52,059 bases of DNA from Candidatus Zixiibacteriota bacterium (GCA_011773985.1 WVWN01000011.1:1-52059); one strand, 5' to 3'. Positions 9,000 to 17,702 are shown, counted from the first letter of the stretch. Notes: a model not told the origin generated them from the sequence alone. Made by a program: numbers and translations.

Positions 9000-10982
9000 T
9001 TGGCCAAGATTAACTTAAATCCTTCCCAAGAGCGCGTCGTTACGGCGCCGCCCGGGCCGATGCTCGTCGTCGCCGGCGCCGGCTCCGGCAAAACGCGCGT
9101 CATCACCGAACGCATACTACACCTCATCACCGAGCGGGGGGTCGCGCCCGCGAACATCCTGGCCGTAACCTTCACCAATAAAGCGGCTCAAGAAATGCAG
9201 CGACGCCTCGAGGCCTCGCTCGGATATCGGCCCGCGGTTACCGTCGGCACGTTCCACGCGACCGGTGCGCGCATATTGCGCACCGAGGCCCGCTACGCGG
9301 CCGGCCGCGCCGACCGAAATTTCGTCATCTTCGACGCCGCGGATTCGGAAGCCGCGATAAAAAAGATCACCGAGAAATGGGCTCTCCCCGCCGAACAGTT
9401 CTACTACAAACGGCTCGCGGCCGCCGTAGAGGCCGCCAAGCGGGAACTGATAACGGCCGCGCAATATTCCCGCGACGACGGCTACCGCGCGGCCGTCGCC
9501 GACGTCTACGCCGCCTACCAAGAAATTCTCCGCGAGAACAACGCCTACGACTTCGGCGACCTCCTAATGGAAACGGTTCTGCTCTTCCGGCGCGAGGCGG
9601 AGGTTCTATCGCGTTGGCGGGAGCGCTTCCGGCACGTCCTCGTCGACGAGTTTCAGGACACGAACCTGGCGCAGTACGAATTAACAAAACTCCTGGGCGA
9701 AAAGTACCGCCAAGTCTGCGTAGTGGGGGACCCGGACCAGTCGATATACCGGTGGCGCGGCGCGGACGTGGCCAACTTCAAACGCTTCGCCGAGGATTTC
9801 CCGGAGGCGGGCCTCTACACCCTCGAGCGCAACTACCGTTCCCACCAGGGCGTCCTCGACGCCGCCAACGCCCTCATAAAATTCAATGCCCAAAGCCACT
9901 ACGCCAAGGCGCTTTGGAGCGACCGCCCGGCGGAAAACAAACCGGCCGCCTTCGGATGTTACGACGAACGACACGAGGCGCTCCGCGTCGCCTACGCCGT
10001 CGAGGAAGCGCGCGCAAATTACGGCCTGGACTACCGAGAGTGCGCGATACTCTACCGCGTGAACGCGCAATCCCGCCTATTCGAGGAGGTGCTGGCCGGG
10101 GCCGGCATCCCGTTCCAAATCGTGGGCGGTACGCGCTTTTACGAACGCCGGGAAGTCAAAGACGCCCTCGCGTACCTACGCCTCGTACACAACGCCGCCG
10201 ACGGCGCCGCTTTCGCGCGCGTAGTCAACGTGCCGCCGCGCGGCGTGGGCGCGACTTCGCTCAAAATAATTGACGAAAACCGGCGGGGAAGGACCGCGTT
10301 CGAGGCCGCCGCGGCCGAAGACGTTCTCGCGCGACTGCCGGCGCGCGCCGCCGCGGGCCTGCGCCGTTTCACTACGTTAATCAAAGAACTCGCCGCCGAA
10401 GCCGAGGCCCGGCCGCCGAGCGAAATACTCGCCGCGGCCGTCGAGAAGAGCGGCTATCTGACCTGGCTCGCCGAGCAGGAAGACGTGAAGGGCGAGGCTC
10501 GAGCCGAAAACGTCCGCGAGCTGATAAGCGCCGCCGCGGAATTCGAAGAAGAATACCCGGAGGCCTCGCTCGCCGAGTTCCTCGAATCCGTCGCGCTCGT
10601 GAGCGACGTGGACAACTACGACGCCGACGCCGACCGCGTCTGTCTCATGACGCTCCACACCGCGAAGGGACTGGAGTTCGGCGCCGTCTTCATCGTGGGG
10701 TTGGAAGAGTCGCTCCTCCCCCACGCCAACGCGATGGCCGACGCCGCGGAAATCGAAGAAGAACGGCGCCTCTGCTACGTGGGCTTGACGCGCGCCAAGG
10801 ACCTATTGTATTTATCCTACGCGGAAACGCGCAACGTCGCGGGCGTGCCGCAACCGCACGAACCGTCGCGCTTCCTCGGCGAAATCGGCGAAAGGTACGT
10901 CGCCGTTGCAAAACCGTTGGAGGCCGACGAGGTAATCGAGTACAAACCTTGGGGCCGCCAAGGTCGGTACCCGGACATTTAG
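9000..10982 (+). CDS. uvrD: UvrD/PcrA-type ATP-dependent DNA helicase
   Basis: Superfamily 1 helicase, 660 residues, acting in repair and replication-fork maintenance. Motifs: Q-motif region LNPSQERVV, Walker A GAGSGKTRV (about 25-33), TFTNKAAQEM (Ia), VDEFQDT (II, about 215-221), VVGDPDQSIYRWRGA (III), NYRS (IV), TLHTAKGLEF (V) and CYVGLTRAKDLLYLSYA (VI). It is shorter than PcrA/UvrD of about 720 residues, because it ends soon after motif VI and lacks the C-terminal Tudor-like RNA-polymerase-binding tail. The start is a TTG at 9000; no ATG or GTG is available upstream in frame, and there is no clear ribosome site. gatC follows 9 bases after the stop. Confidence 0.93.
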   Translation: MAKINLNPSQERVVTAPPGPMLVVAGAGSGKTRVITERILHLITERGVAPANILAVTFTNKAAQEMQRRLEASLGYRPAVTVGTFHATGARILRTEARYAAGRADRNFVIFDAADSEAAIKKITEKWALPAEQFYYKRLAAAVEAAKRELITAAQYSRDDGYRAAVADVYAAYQEILRENNAYDFGDLLMETVLLFRREAEVLSRWRERFRHVLVDEFQDTNLAQYELTKLLGEKYRQVCVVGDPDQSIYRWRGADVANFKRFAEDFPEAGLYTLERNYRSHQGVLDAANALIKFNAQSHYAKALWSDRPAENKPAAFGCYDERHEALRVAYAVEEARANYGLDYRECAILYRVNAQSRLFEEVLAGAGIPFQIVGGTRFYERREVKDALAYLRLVHNAADGAAFARVVNVPPRGVGATSLKIIDENRRGRTAFEAAAAEDVLARLPARAAAGLRRFTTLIKELAAEAEARPPSEILAAAVEKSGYLTWLAEQEDVKGEARAENVRELISAAAEFEEEYPEASLAEFLESVALVSDVDNYDADADRVCLMTLHTAKGLEFGAVFIVGLEESLLPHANAMADAAEIEEERRLCYVGLTRAKDLLYLSYAETRNVAGVPQPHEPSRFLGEIGERYVAVAKPLEADEVIEYKPWGRQGRYPDI

Positions 10983-10991
10983 GGGAATTTT

Positions 10992-11306
10992 ATGGGCGCG
11001 TACGAAGAAAGGATCGAAGTTATCCGGCGCATGATTCGCGAGGCCTACCTCGCGCTTCCGGGCGAGGAAGAGGAAAAGCTCGCGAAAGAAGTCGTCGGCC
11101 TACTAGACAACGTGGAGCTACTCGCCGCTTTGGAAGTAGAGGAGGGACCCCCTCCGCCGGCCGTCGAACCGGCCGAACTCCGCGAAGACCTGGCGCGACC
11201 GTCCCTCCCCCTCCCCCGCGCGCTCGCGAACGCACCCGACACCCACGACGCCTTCGTCGCGGTGCCCAAGATCTTAGCGACGGAAGAGAAGGGTGATAAG
11301 CCGTGA
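10992..11306 (+). CDS. gatC: Asp-tRNA(Asn)/Glu-tRNA(Gln) amidotransferase subunit C
   Basis: Small subunit that stabilises GatA and GatB in the GatCAB complex, which amidates misacylated Glu-tRNA(Gln) and Asp-tRNA(Asn). The 104 residues show the family pattern: an N-terminal helical part (EEEEKLAKEVVGLLDNVELL), then a Pro-rich linker, LREDLARPSLP, ALANAPDTHDAFVAVPKIL. GGGG precedes the ATG at good spacing. The stop TGA overlaps the GTG start of the kelch lipoprotein. gatA follows that gene, while gatB lies far away on the minus strand (36737-38200). Confidence 0.92.
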   Translation: MGAYEERIEVIRRMIREAYLALPGEEEEKLAKEVVGLLDNVELLAALEVEEGPPPPAVEPAELREDLARPSLPLPRALANAPDTHDAFVAVPKILATEEKGDKP

Positions 11307-12424
11307 AGGCCGGCCGGTTTTTGGCCCCTGCCCTTGTCCTCGCGTTGACGTGCTGCACCGCCGGCGAAAAAGAAAAGCCGACGGCCGAGACCGCCGCGGC
11401 CACGGGCGAAGCGCCCCCGCTTATAAAAACCCTCGAGGCCCCGGCCGCCGACGTCGACATAAAATGGGAGGAGTGGTCGGCCGCCGGCTTGGGCGACGCC
11501 AAAATCGATTGGCCCGCGGGCGCCGCCTGCGCCAAGAGCACGCTGTACATCGTCGGGACTCGTAAACCAAAGGGAAGCGGCGCGGCCGCGAAACCTCGAG
11601 CCGAAGTCGTATTCGCCAAACTTACGCCGGGCGGCCTCGACGAGGTCGCGGCTTACCCCAGCCAATTCGCCGAGCGCGCGTACGCGTCCCTGGCGCCGGG
11701 GCCCGGCAACCGCCTTTGGTTAATCGGCGGAATGTATACGCCGCCGCCCTTGAAACTCGTGCCGGAGGGGCAGCTGAATTACGCCGAACTCGGGACGCCC
11801 GTGGGCGAGGTGTACGTTTGGACGCCGGGTCGCGCGGACCTGAAGCTCGAGACGTACCTGCCCGTTCCGCGCGGCAAGGCCGCCTCGACGTTCCACGACG
11901 GCGAACTATACGTCGCGGGCGGCATTTTCGACGCCGCGAACGCCGCCGACCAGAACAACCGCCAACTACATCGCTACGACCCGGGCGAAGGCCTATGGAC
12001 AAAGTTGCACGATATCCCGGTGCCGCTCGCGCAACCCGCGGCCGCCGTAGCTCGCGACGGCCTATACGTTATCGGCGGGAAGCAGCTCAAGCCCGCGTAC
12101 GTCTCCAACGCCGTCTATCGCTACGACCTGACGGTATTTAAGTGGCAAAATATGCCGCGGCTCCCGGCGCCCCGCTTCGCGGCCGCGGCGTACGCGGTCG
12201 GCGGTTACGTCTACGTCGTGGGCGGTTGCGAGGCCGAGGTGCTCGGCGCGCCCGACCGGATGGCCCTCAAATCATTCCGCTTCGACGTCGCGGCCAAACG
12301 TTGGGAAGAGCTGCCCTCCCCTCTTCCCGAAGGGTGCATGCTCCCCGCCTTCGACGGTTCCTACTTCTATTTGGTGGGCATACATAAAACATACCGCGGC
12401 CGCATCGCCAAAATAAGGCGCTGA
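11303..12424 (+). CDS. Kelch-repeat lipoprotein
   Basis: A 373-residue envelope protein. The N-terminus is a lipoprotein signal (MKAGRFLAPALVLALTCC) with the lipid-modified Cys at the end of LTCC, followed by a charged linker. The body has kelch-type blades: LWLIGGMYT, GELYVAGGIFD, DGLYVIGGKQL...AVYRYDLTVFKWQNMPRLP, and GYVYVVGGCEAE, the GG-(x)n-Y-(x)n-W pattern of a beta-propeller. The GTG start overlaps the gatC stop by 4 bases and has AAGGG upstream, so it is translationally coupled to gatC. Its position between two tRNA amidotransferase genes is odd, and no functional link is evident. Ligand or partner unknown. Confidence 0.82.
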   Translation: MKAGRFLAPALVLALTCCTAGEKEKPTAETAAATGEAPPLIKTLEAPAADVDIKWEEWSAAGLGDAKIDWPAGAACAKSTLYIVGTRKPKGSGAAAKPRAEVVFAKLTPGGLDEVAAYPSQFAERAYASLAPGPGNRLWLIGGMYTPPPLKLVPEGQLNYAELGTPVGEVYVWTPGRADLKLETYLPVPRGKAASTFHDGELYVAGGIFDAANAADQNNRQLHRYDPGEGLWTKLHDIPVPLAQPAAAVARDGLYVIGGKQLKPAYVSNAVYRYDLTVFKWQNMPRLPAPRFAAAAYAVGGYVYVVGGCEAEVLGAPDRMALKSFRFDVAAKRWEELPSPLPEGCMLPAFDGSYFYLVGIHKTYRGRIAKIRR

Positions 12425-12439
12425 GCGCGCGGCCTATTT

Positions 12440-13873
12440 ATGGACATAACGAACCTCACGGCAACGGAGATCGCGGCCAAGGCGCGCGGCGGCGAGCTGA
12501 CGCCGGGCGAAGTTGTCAACGCGTTCCGGCGCCGCGTCGACGCTTACGACGCCGCGGTCGGCGCTTTTCTGTGCTTAAACGAACGCGAGAACGACCATAA
12601 AAAAGAAGGCCCGCTGGCCGGCGTGCCGGTCGCGGTCAAAGATAACATCTGCACCGACTGGTTGCCTACTACCGCGGCCTCGCGCGTTATCGAAAACTAC
12701 CGGCCCCCGTACAACGCCACCGTCGTCAAGCGGTTGCTCGCGGCCGGCGCGTACGTCGTCGGCAAGACAAACCTCGACGAATTCGCGATGGGCTCGTCGA
12801 CCGAATACTCCGCGTTCTTTCCCGCCAGAAATCCGCACGACTTAACGCGTTCGCCGGGCGGCTCGAGTGGTGGCTCGGCCGCGGCGGTTTGCGCGGGCTT
12901 CGCGCCCGTCGCGCTCGGCTCGGATACGGGCGGCTCCATTCGCCAACCGGCGGCGATGTGCGGCGTCGTAGGCCTTAAGCCGACGTACGGCCGCGTCTCG
13001 CGCTACGGCCTGATAGCCTTCGCGCCCTCCTTCGACCAGATCGGCCCGCTGGCCCGAACCGTGAAGGACGCGGCTCTAATCCTAAAAGTCATCGCGGGCC
13101 ACGACCGGTACGAGGCGACGTCGAGCCGGCGGGAAGTGCCCGATTACGTCGCCGGCCTCGAGCGCGACCACGGCCCCTTTAAGGTCGGCCTAATAGACGA
13201 GTTCTTCGGCGACGACGTGGCGCCGGGCGTGCGGGCCGCGACCGAGGAAGCGCTCGAGGGATTGAGGAAGATGGGCCACGCCGTCGAGCGAACCACCATC
13301 CCGAGCGCGGCTTGGGCCCTACCTACGTATTTCGTGACCGCGTGCGGCGAAACTTACTCCAACCTCGCGCGCTACCAGGGGGTCCTCTTCGGGCCGCGGA
13401 AGGCGAACTACGACGGCCCCGCCGACATGGTCGCCAAAACGCGCGCCCGCGGCTTCGGCGGCGAGGTGCGCCGGCGGCTCGCCGCGGGTGCGTACGTCCT
13501 CTCCGTCGGGTACCGCGACCGATACTACGCGAAGGCCCAAACAATACGCCAACACATGCGCGCTCAATTCGCCGCGGCCTTCGGGGAATTCGACTTCCTC
13601 GTGTCGCCCGTATCGCCGTTCACGGCGTTCGAGTTGAACACGCGCAACCTCGACCCCCAGCTTATGTACCTCGCCGACATCTTCACGAGCCTCGCGAACC
13701 TCGTGGGGATACCGGCGCTCTCGATGCCGTGCGGGTTCGACGAGAAGGGGTTGCCCGTAGCGTTACAGGTGATGGCGGCGCCGTGGGACGAGGAAAGGCT
13801 GCTCGCGGTGGCACACAGACTGGAGCTCGAGCTCGCGCTGCCCCGCGACGTCGTTACGCCTAAGCCCCCATGA
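12440..13873 (+). CDS. gatA: Asp-tRNA(Asn)/Glu-tRNA(Gln) amidotransferase subunit A
   Basis: Glutaminase/amidase subunit of GatCAB, 477 residues, the normal length. The amidase-signature catalytic triad is present: Lys67 in PVAVKDN, the cis-Ser in GGSSGGSAAA (about 140-149), and the nucleophile Ser in DTGGSIRQPA (about 162-171), followed by GVVGLKPTYGRVSRYG. It hydrolyses glutamine to supply ammonia for tRNA transamidation in the cytoplasm. The gene starts 15 bases after the kelch lipoprotein and ends in an ATGA junction with the next open frame. With gatC and gatB also in the window, the complete complex is encoded, implying indirect Gln- and/or Asn-tRNA synthesis. Confidence 0.96.
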   Translation: MDITNLTATEIAAKARGGELTPGEVVNAFRRRVDAYDAAVGAFLCLNERENDHKKEGPLAGVPVAVKDNICTDWLPTTAASRVIENYRPPYNATVVKRLLAAGAYVVGKTNLDEFAMGSSTEYSAFFPARNPHDLTRSPGGSSGGSAAAVCAGFAPVALGSDTGGSIRQPAAMCGVVGLKPTYGRVSRYGLIAFAPSFDQIGPLARTVKDAALILKVIAGHDRYEATSSRREVPDYVAGLERDHGPFKVGLIDEFFGDDVAPGVRAATEEALEGLRKMGHAVERTTIPSAAWALPTYFVTACGETYSNLARYQGVLFGPRKANYDGPADMVAKTRARGFGGEVRRRLAAGAYVLSVGYRDRYYAKAQTIRQHMRAQFAAAFGEFDFLVSPVSPFTAFELNTRNLDPQLMYLADIFTSLANLVGIPALSMPCGFDEKGLPVALQVMAAPWDEERLLAVAHRLELELALPRDVVTPKPP

Positions 13874-13941
13874 ACCGCGCCAGTAATCGTACGCTAAAAA
13901 CCCTCCCACGTCGGCCCCGTAACGAGAAGGGAGTTAGAAAC

Positions 13942-14535
13942 GTGAGGCGGAAAGTTGGCTTGCTGGCCGGGGCAGCGGGCACGTTCGTCCTCGCCGCGCT
14001 CGGCACCGGTTGCTTGTTCGGCGACGAACCGGAGGCGCCACCCGAAATCCCGGCCATGACGGAACCGAAACTAGTCCTCGCCAACGTCGAACACGCGTTC
14101 AACGAACGGGATAAGGACTTGCTCCACGACTGCGTTCAGGCCGACTTCATCTTCTATTTCGACGCCGGCGACGTCGGCCAAAAGCCGCCCGGGAGCGAAT
14201 ACCGTATCCCCGAATCGTGGTCCAAGGCGGAATTTATGGGCGCGTGCTCGAATATGTTCGACAAGGCCTATCGCATTTCGCTATCCATGCCGCGCGATAA
14301 AATCGGCAAGCCGAAGGAAGGCGTAACGTATTTCGTCGCGGAAAAAATCCCCCTCGACATCCTCGTTATGGTCGACGAGTTAAACGGCTACCAAGCGGAC
14401 CGGGGTTATTGCGACTTCGAGTTCGCGAAACAAGCGGACGGCAAATGGTTGATGGTCAAGTGGCGCGACCACACGGGCGGCGGTTATGCCGACTCGCCGG
14501 CGACGCTCGGTAGAATCCTCGCGCTGTATTATTAA
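13942..14535 (+). CDS. Lipoprotein, first of a tandem paralogous pair
   Basis: A 197-residue predicted lipoprotein with signal MRRKVGLLAGAAGTFVLAAL and lipobox LGTGC. An in-frame ATG at 13870 overlaps the gatA stop, but it would put a long charged extension before the signal peptide. GGGAG at 13929-13933 favours the GTG at 13942. With that start the length equals that of the paralogue at 14584 (197). The mature part shares EPKxxLANVExAFN, a FYFD-x-x-DVGQ segment, a SW(A/S)xA(D/E)F motif, DYEF/CDFEF and VxWRD with its neighbour, and ends TLGRILALYY. The alpha+beta pattern is loosely NTF2/SnoaL-like, but this is not certain. Function unknown. Confidence 0.78.
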   Translation: MRRKVGLLAGAAGTFVLAALGTGCLFGDEPEAPPEIPAMTEPKLVLANVEHAFNERDKDLLHDCVQADFIFYFDAGDVGQKPPGSEYRIPESWSKAEFMGACSNMFDKAYRISLSMPRDKIGKPKEGVTYFVAEKIPLDILVMVDELNGYQADRGYCDFEFAKQADGKWLMVKWRDHTGGGYADSPATLGRILALYY

Positions 14536-14583
14536 ACGGAGGACGCCGGTCCACGCTCGACGGAAAAGGCAGGTTCAACGAAA

Positions 14584-15177
14584 ATGTTTAACTTAAAAAG
14601 TCGTTCCGGCGCCGCGGCCGCGGCGCTCCTTTTCGCTGTTGCTTCCCTGTTCGGTTGCGGCGAGGAGGAAGAGCCTCCCCCGGGGCCCGGGCCCTACCGG
14701 ATGGACGAACCGAAGTACGCGCTCGCGAACGTCGAGCTGGCGTTCAACGGCAACGACGCCGGCCTCCTCGACAAATGCCTGGCCGACCCGTTTTTATTTT
14801 ATTTCGACCCCAACGACGTGGGGCAAAGAGCCAACGGCTACGTAATGCCCGGGTCCTGGGCTCGAGCGGACTTCTTACGGGCGGCCCAAAATATGTTCGC
14901 GCGGGCGCAGAGAATTTCGTTGAACAATAACTGGCGCGCCGTCGGGTCGCCGGACCCCAAAGAAAACTTCTACGCGGCCTACAACGTCCCGCTGAAAATC
15001 GCCGTCGTGGTCGACGCGAACGAAAGCTACGTATTGGACGACGGCATGTGTGACTACGAGTTCGAAAAGGACGCGGACGGGACGTGGCACGTCGTAAATT
15101 GGCGGGACCGCAGCCGCGCGGCCGGGTGCATCGGGCCCTTCACGCTCGGGCGCATACTGGCCAAGTTTTATTTATAA
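14584..15177 (+). CDS. Lipoprotein, second of a tandem paralogous pair
   Basis: 197 residues with a signal ending in lipobox SLFGC, then a Glu/Pro-rich linker. The mature domain is clearly homologous to the preceding protein: EPKYALANVELAFN, FYFDPNDVGQ, PGSWARADFLRAAQNMF, VVDANESYVLDDG, CDYEFEKDADGTWHVVNWRD, and the C-terminal TLGRILAKFYL. The two genes are 48 bases apart, so a local tandem duplication followed by divergence is likely. No catalytic motif is recognised. Envelope location is inferred from the lipobox. Confidence 0.8.
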   Translation: MFNLKSRSGAAAAALLFAVASLFGCGEEEEPPPGPGPYRMDEPKYALANVELAFNGNDAGLLDKCLADPFLFYFDPNDVGQRANGYVMPGSWARADFLRAAQNMFARAQRISLNNNWRAVGSPDPKENFYAAYNVPLKIAVVVDANESYVLDDGMCDYEFEKDADGTWHVVNWRDRSRAAGCIGPFTLGRILAKFYL

Positions 15178-15275
15178 ACCTCTCAGCGACGAACGCCGGG
15201 CCTTTGAACCCCCGCGGCGCGCCTGGCGCATTTACGCGAAGGCGAGCCGGCGACTTCGACCCTGAGACAATACCC

Positions 15276-15304
15276 TTGACGCGGCCTCCCGCCAAACCTA
15301 TAAT
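15276..15304 (+). promoter_or_regulatory. Sigma-70-type promoter of the PLP enzyme gene
   Basis: TTGACG (15276-15281), a 17-base spacer and a perfect TATAAT (15299-15304). The expected 5' leader before the GTG at 15354 is about 40 bases. Confidence 0.8.
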
Positions 15305-15353
15305 CCCGCGTTACCGAATACAACCCAAGCCGGTCTAAAAGTTCGAACGCTGC

Positions 15354-16526
15354 GTGAAACCTCTCAAATTCCATACGCGCGCGGCGCGCGGCACGGCCCC
15401 CGTCGACGAAAAGACGGGCGCCCTGTCGGTTCCCATATATCAAACCGCGTCCTTCGCCATTCCGCCGGGAGAAGCCGGTCGCGCGCGCGCAGCCGGCGAA
15501 ACGGAAGGGTTCTTCTACACCCGCTTCGCCAATCCCACGACGGCCGCCTTCGAACGCGACGTCGCGGCGCTGGAGGGCGCGGAAGGCGCGTTGGCTTTCA
15601 ACTCCGGCATGGCCGCGATCTCGACCGCGGTCCTGGCGCACGTGGGCGCGGGGGACCGCCTCGTTACCCAGCGCCAGCTCTACGGCGGCACCGCGATTTT
15701 CTTCGCGGAACAACTGCCGCGCTTCGGCGTCGACGTCTCGTACCTGGACGACCCCGCGCCGCGAGCCGTCGCCGAGGCCGTAACGCCGAAGACGAAACTC
15801 GTCTACCTCGAAACCCCCTCCAACCCGTTATTGAACGTCGTGGACATCGAAGGGACGTCGCGGGCCGCGCGCGAGGCCGGCGTCCCGGTCGTCTTCGATA
15901 ACACCTTCGCGACGCCCTACTTGCAAAGGCCGCTCGAGCTCGGCGCCACGTACGTCGTACACTCGACGACGAAGTACTTCGCGGGCCACGACGTAATAGG
16001 CGGCGTGTTGGCCGGCCCGGCGGCCGGGCTCCACGAGATAAGAAAAACGATCTACAAAGACCTCGGGGTCGCGCCCGCGCCCTCCATATCTTACCAATTC
16101 ATTCGCGGCCTAAAAACGCTGCCCCTCCGGATGGACCGCCATTGCGCGAACGCCCGGGCCTTAGCCGAGTTCCTCGCCCGCCACGAGAAGGTGAAAAAAG
16201 TTTACTACCCCGGTTTACCCGAGCACCCGGGCCACGAGCTCGCGAAGCGGCAGATGAGCCAATTCGGCGGCATATTGGCTTTCGAGCTCGCGGACGGCGC
16301 CGCGGCCCGACGCTTCCTCGACGGGCTCGAGCTTTGCGTCTTCGCCGTCAGCTTCGGCGACGCGCTTACCCTCGTGCAGCACCCGCCCGGCGTAACCCAC
16401 GAAGTCTACGAGGCGGAACGGCTTGCGGGCGCGGGTATGGGGCCGGGCTTCATAAGAATATCGGCGGGCCTGGAAGACGCGGAAGATATCATCGCCGACC
16501 TGACGCGAGCTCTCCAAAGAGCGTAA
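15354..16526 (+). CDS. Cys/Met-metabolism PLP-dependent enzyme (cystathionine gamma-synthase / gamma-lyase / O-acylhomoserine sulfhydrylase family)
   Basis: 390 residues, the normal size for the trans-sulfuration family, fold-type I PLP enzymes of the cytoplasm. Visible features: YTRFANPT near residue 60 (substrate/phosphate contacts from the partner subunit), NSGMAAIST, QLYGGT (ring-stacking Tyr), ETPSNPLLNVVDI, VFDNTFATPYLQRPLELGA, and the PLP lysine in HSTTKYFAGH (Lys207). C-terminal substrate-site residues are in SFGDALTLVQHP and FIRISAGLED. The exact substrate (cystathionine, methionine or O-acetylhomoserine) cannot be told from motifs. The GTG start has no strong ribosome site but lies below a strong promoter. 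Confidence 0.93.
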   Translation: MKPLKFHTRAARGTAPVDEKTGALSVPIYQTASFAIPPGEAGRARAAGETEGFFYTRFANPTTAAFERDVAALEGAEGALAFNSGMAAISTAVLAHVGAGDRLVTQRQLYGGTAIFFAEQLPRFGVDVSYLDDPAPRAVAEAVTPKTKLVYLETPSNPLLNVVDIEGTSRAAREAGVPVVFDNTFATPYLQRPLELGATYVVHSTTKYFAGHDVIGGVLAGPAAGLHEIRKTIYKDLGVAPAPSISYQFIRGLKTLPLRMDRHCANARALAEFLARHEKVKKVYYPGLPEHPGHELAKRQMSQFGGILAFELADGAAARRFLDGLELCVFAVSFGDALTLVQHPPGVTHEVYEAERLAGAGMGPGFIRISAGLEDAEDIIADLTRALQRA

Positions 16527-16548
16527 GCCCGCTCTAGCGAGGTTTCGT

Positions 16549-17184
16549 ATGCGACGTTTAATCCTTACCGCGGCGTCGTGCGGCGCGGCGGCCATCGTCG
16601 CCGGGTGCGTCTCCTACAAACAGCAAGTTACCTTCGAGAGCGACGGCTCCGGACGCGTCGTCGTCGACGCGTGGGTCGACCACTTCGACGTCGCCGAGGA
16701 GGAAAGCCAGACGGCGAGCGCCCAAAACGCGCCCGAAATTAACCAGGGCCTGGGGCCCGCGTTCGCCGGCCTCGACGGCGTCACCGTAGAGGAAAACTGG
16801 GTTAAGGTCGAAGGGGAGGAAGACGAACGGCGCGAGCATACGCGGCTCGTGCTGGCGTTCGACAAGGTCGAGAACCTCGCCGGCCACGGCGTCTTCGAGA
16901 AACAAGAACTTTCGTTCCAAAAAAATGACGGCGAGTTCGCGTTCACGCAAACTATCCGGACCGGGCGAAAAAAAGAACGGCAAGAATACACGAAGGAGAG
17001 CGAAGAGCTCGCGCGTTCGCTCTTCGAGGGCTACACGTTCACGTACGCGGTGGTGATGCCCGGGCGCGTCGTCGATACCAACGGGACGCTGGGCGAGGAC
17101 GGCCGGACCGTAACGTGGGAGTGGCCGCTCTACGACTTCTCGAACCAAGACGTAATAGTTATGACCGCCGCTTCCCGAGAGTAG
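16549..17184 (+). CDS. Lipoprotein, LppM/DUF3153-like
   Basis: 211 residues. The signal MRRLILTAASCGAAAIVAGC ends in lipobox VAGC, and GCGAGG upstream supports the ATG at 16549. The mature part begins YKQQVTFESDGSGRVVVDAWVDH, a beta-rich start typical of LppM-like lipoproteins, and continues with long charged stretches and a final EWPLYDFSNQDVIVMTA. There is no membrane anchor beyond the lipid. It starts 22 bases after the PLP enzyme, so it is probably cotranscribed with it. Function unknown; the family assignment is tentative. Confidence 0.7.
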   Translation: MRRLILTAASCGAAAIVAGCVSYKQQVTFESDGSGRVVVDAWVDHFDVAEEESQTASAQNAPEINQGLGPAFAGLDGVTVEENWVKVEGEEDERREHTRLVLAFDKVENLAGHGVFEKQELSFQKNDGEFAFTQTIRTGRKKERQEYTKESEELARSLFEGYTFTYAVVMPGRVVDTNGTLGEDGRTVTWEWPLYDFSNQDVIVMTAASRE

Positions 17185-17192
17185 CGGCGGTC
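17163..17192 (+). other. Strong hairpin overlapping the stop codon of the LppM-like gene
   Basis: A perfect 10-bp inverted repeat (gaccgccgct / agcggcggtc) includes the TAG stop. No T-run follows, so it may protect mRNA or act as a weak terminator before the next promoter. Confidence 0.5.
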
Positions 17193-17203
17193 GGATATCG
17201 CGG

Positions 17204-17232
17204 TTGACAGACACGACGTGGCCAGTTAGAAT
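17204..17232 (+). promoter_or_regulatory. Strong sigma-70-type promoter of the proline-rich membrane protein
   Basis: Consensus TTGACA (17204-17209), a 17-base spacer and TAGAAT (17227-17232). It is one of the best matches in the window. Confidence 0.8.
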
Positions 17233-17331
17233 CTTTTATTATTAACTTGGGCGCGCGGCGAAGTAACGTACGTCACTATGCCGACGAGGCGACCGCCGCC
17301 CGGAGCCGACTTTATAATAGGAGGATTTACC

Positions 17332-17655
17332 GTGCGTTTAAAAGCTTTTGCGTTAGCGGCGCTGGCCGTCGCGCTGGCCGTCGCCGCGGGTTGGGCGGAC
17401 CAAGGCCGGGGCCTCGCGCTCGATGCGGACAACCCGGGCGCCTCGTTCGGGAGGGTAGCGCTCATCATCGCGGCCATACTCTGCGCCATAGTTATCGTCG
17501 TCATCGTCGTAATCATCGTCCTCCTCACTAAAAAGAAACCCCCCGCGCCTTCCGAACCTTCCGAACCCGCGCCGCCGTCCGAACCGCCGAAGCCGGAGGG
17601 CCCGTCGGAACCCGAGCAGCCGTCCCAACCCGAGGAACCGGGCGGCGAGTCGTAG
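17332..17655 (+). CDS. Small single-span membrane protein with proline/glutamate-rich tail
   Basis: 107 residues. A textbook TAGGAGG site at 17319-17325 fixes the GTG at 17332, although an upstream ATG at 17278 is in frame. Layout: N-terminal signal-like helix (MRLKAFALAALAVALAVAAG), a short segment (DQGRGLALDADNPGASFGR), a second very hydrophobic helix rich in Ile/Val (about 40-64), TKKK, then about 40 residues of P-S-E-P type repeats. If the first helix is cleaved, the positive-inside rule puts the KKK and the Pro-rich tail in the cytoplasm. A strong promoter and strong ribosome site suggest abundant expression. No family recognised. It is not TonB-like in topology. Confidence 0.8.
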   Translation: MRLKAFALAALAVALAVAAGWADQGRGLALDADNPGASFGRVALIIAAILCAIVIVVIVVIIVLLTKKKPPAPSEPSEPAPPSEPPKPEGPSEPEQPSQPEEPGGES

Positions 17656-17681
17656 TCAAGAGCTTTGCGAAACGATAACGG

Positions 17682-17702
17682 AGGGCGGCCGGGCGCCGCC
17701 CT
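17682..17702 (+). terminator. GC-rich hairpin after the proline-rich membrane protein
   Basis: A perfect 8-bp stem (agggcggc / gccgccct) with a 5-base loop. Only a weak T-rich tract follows, so termination would be partial. Confidence 0.45.
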
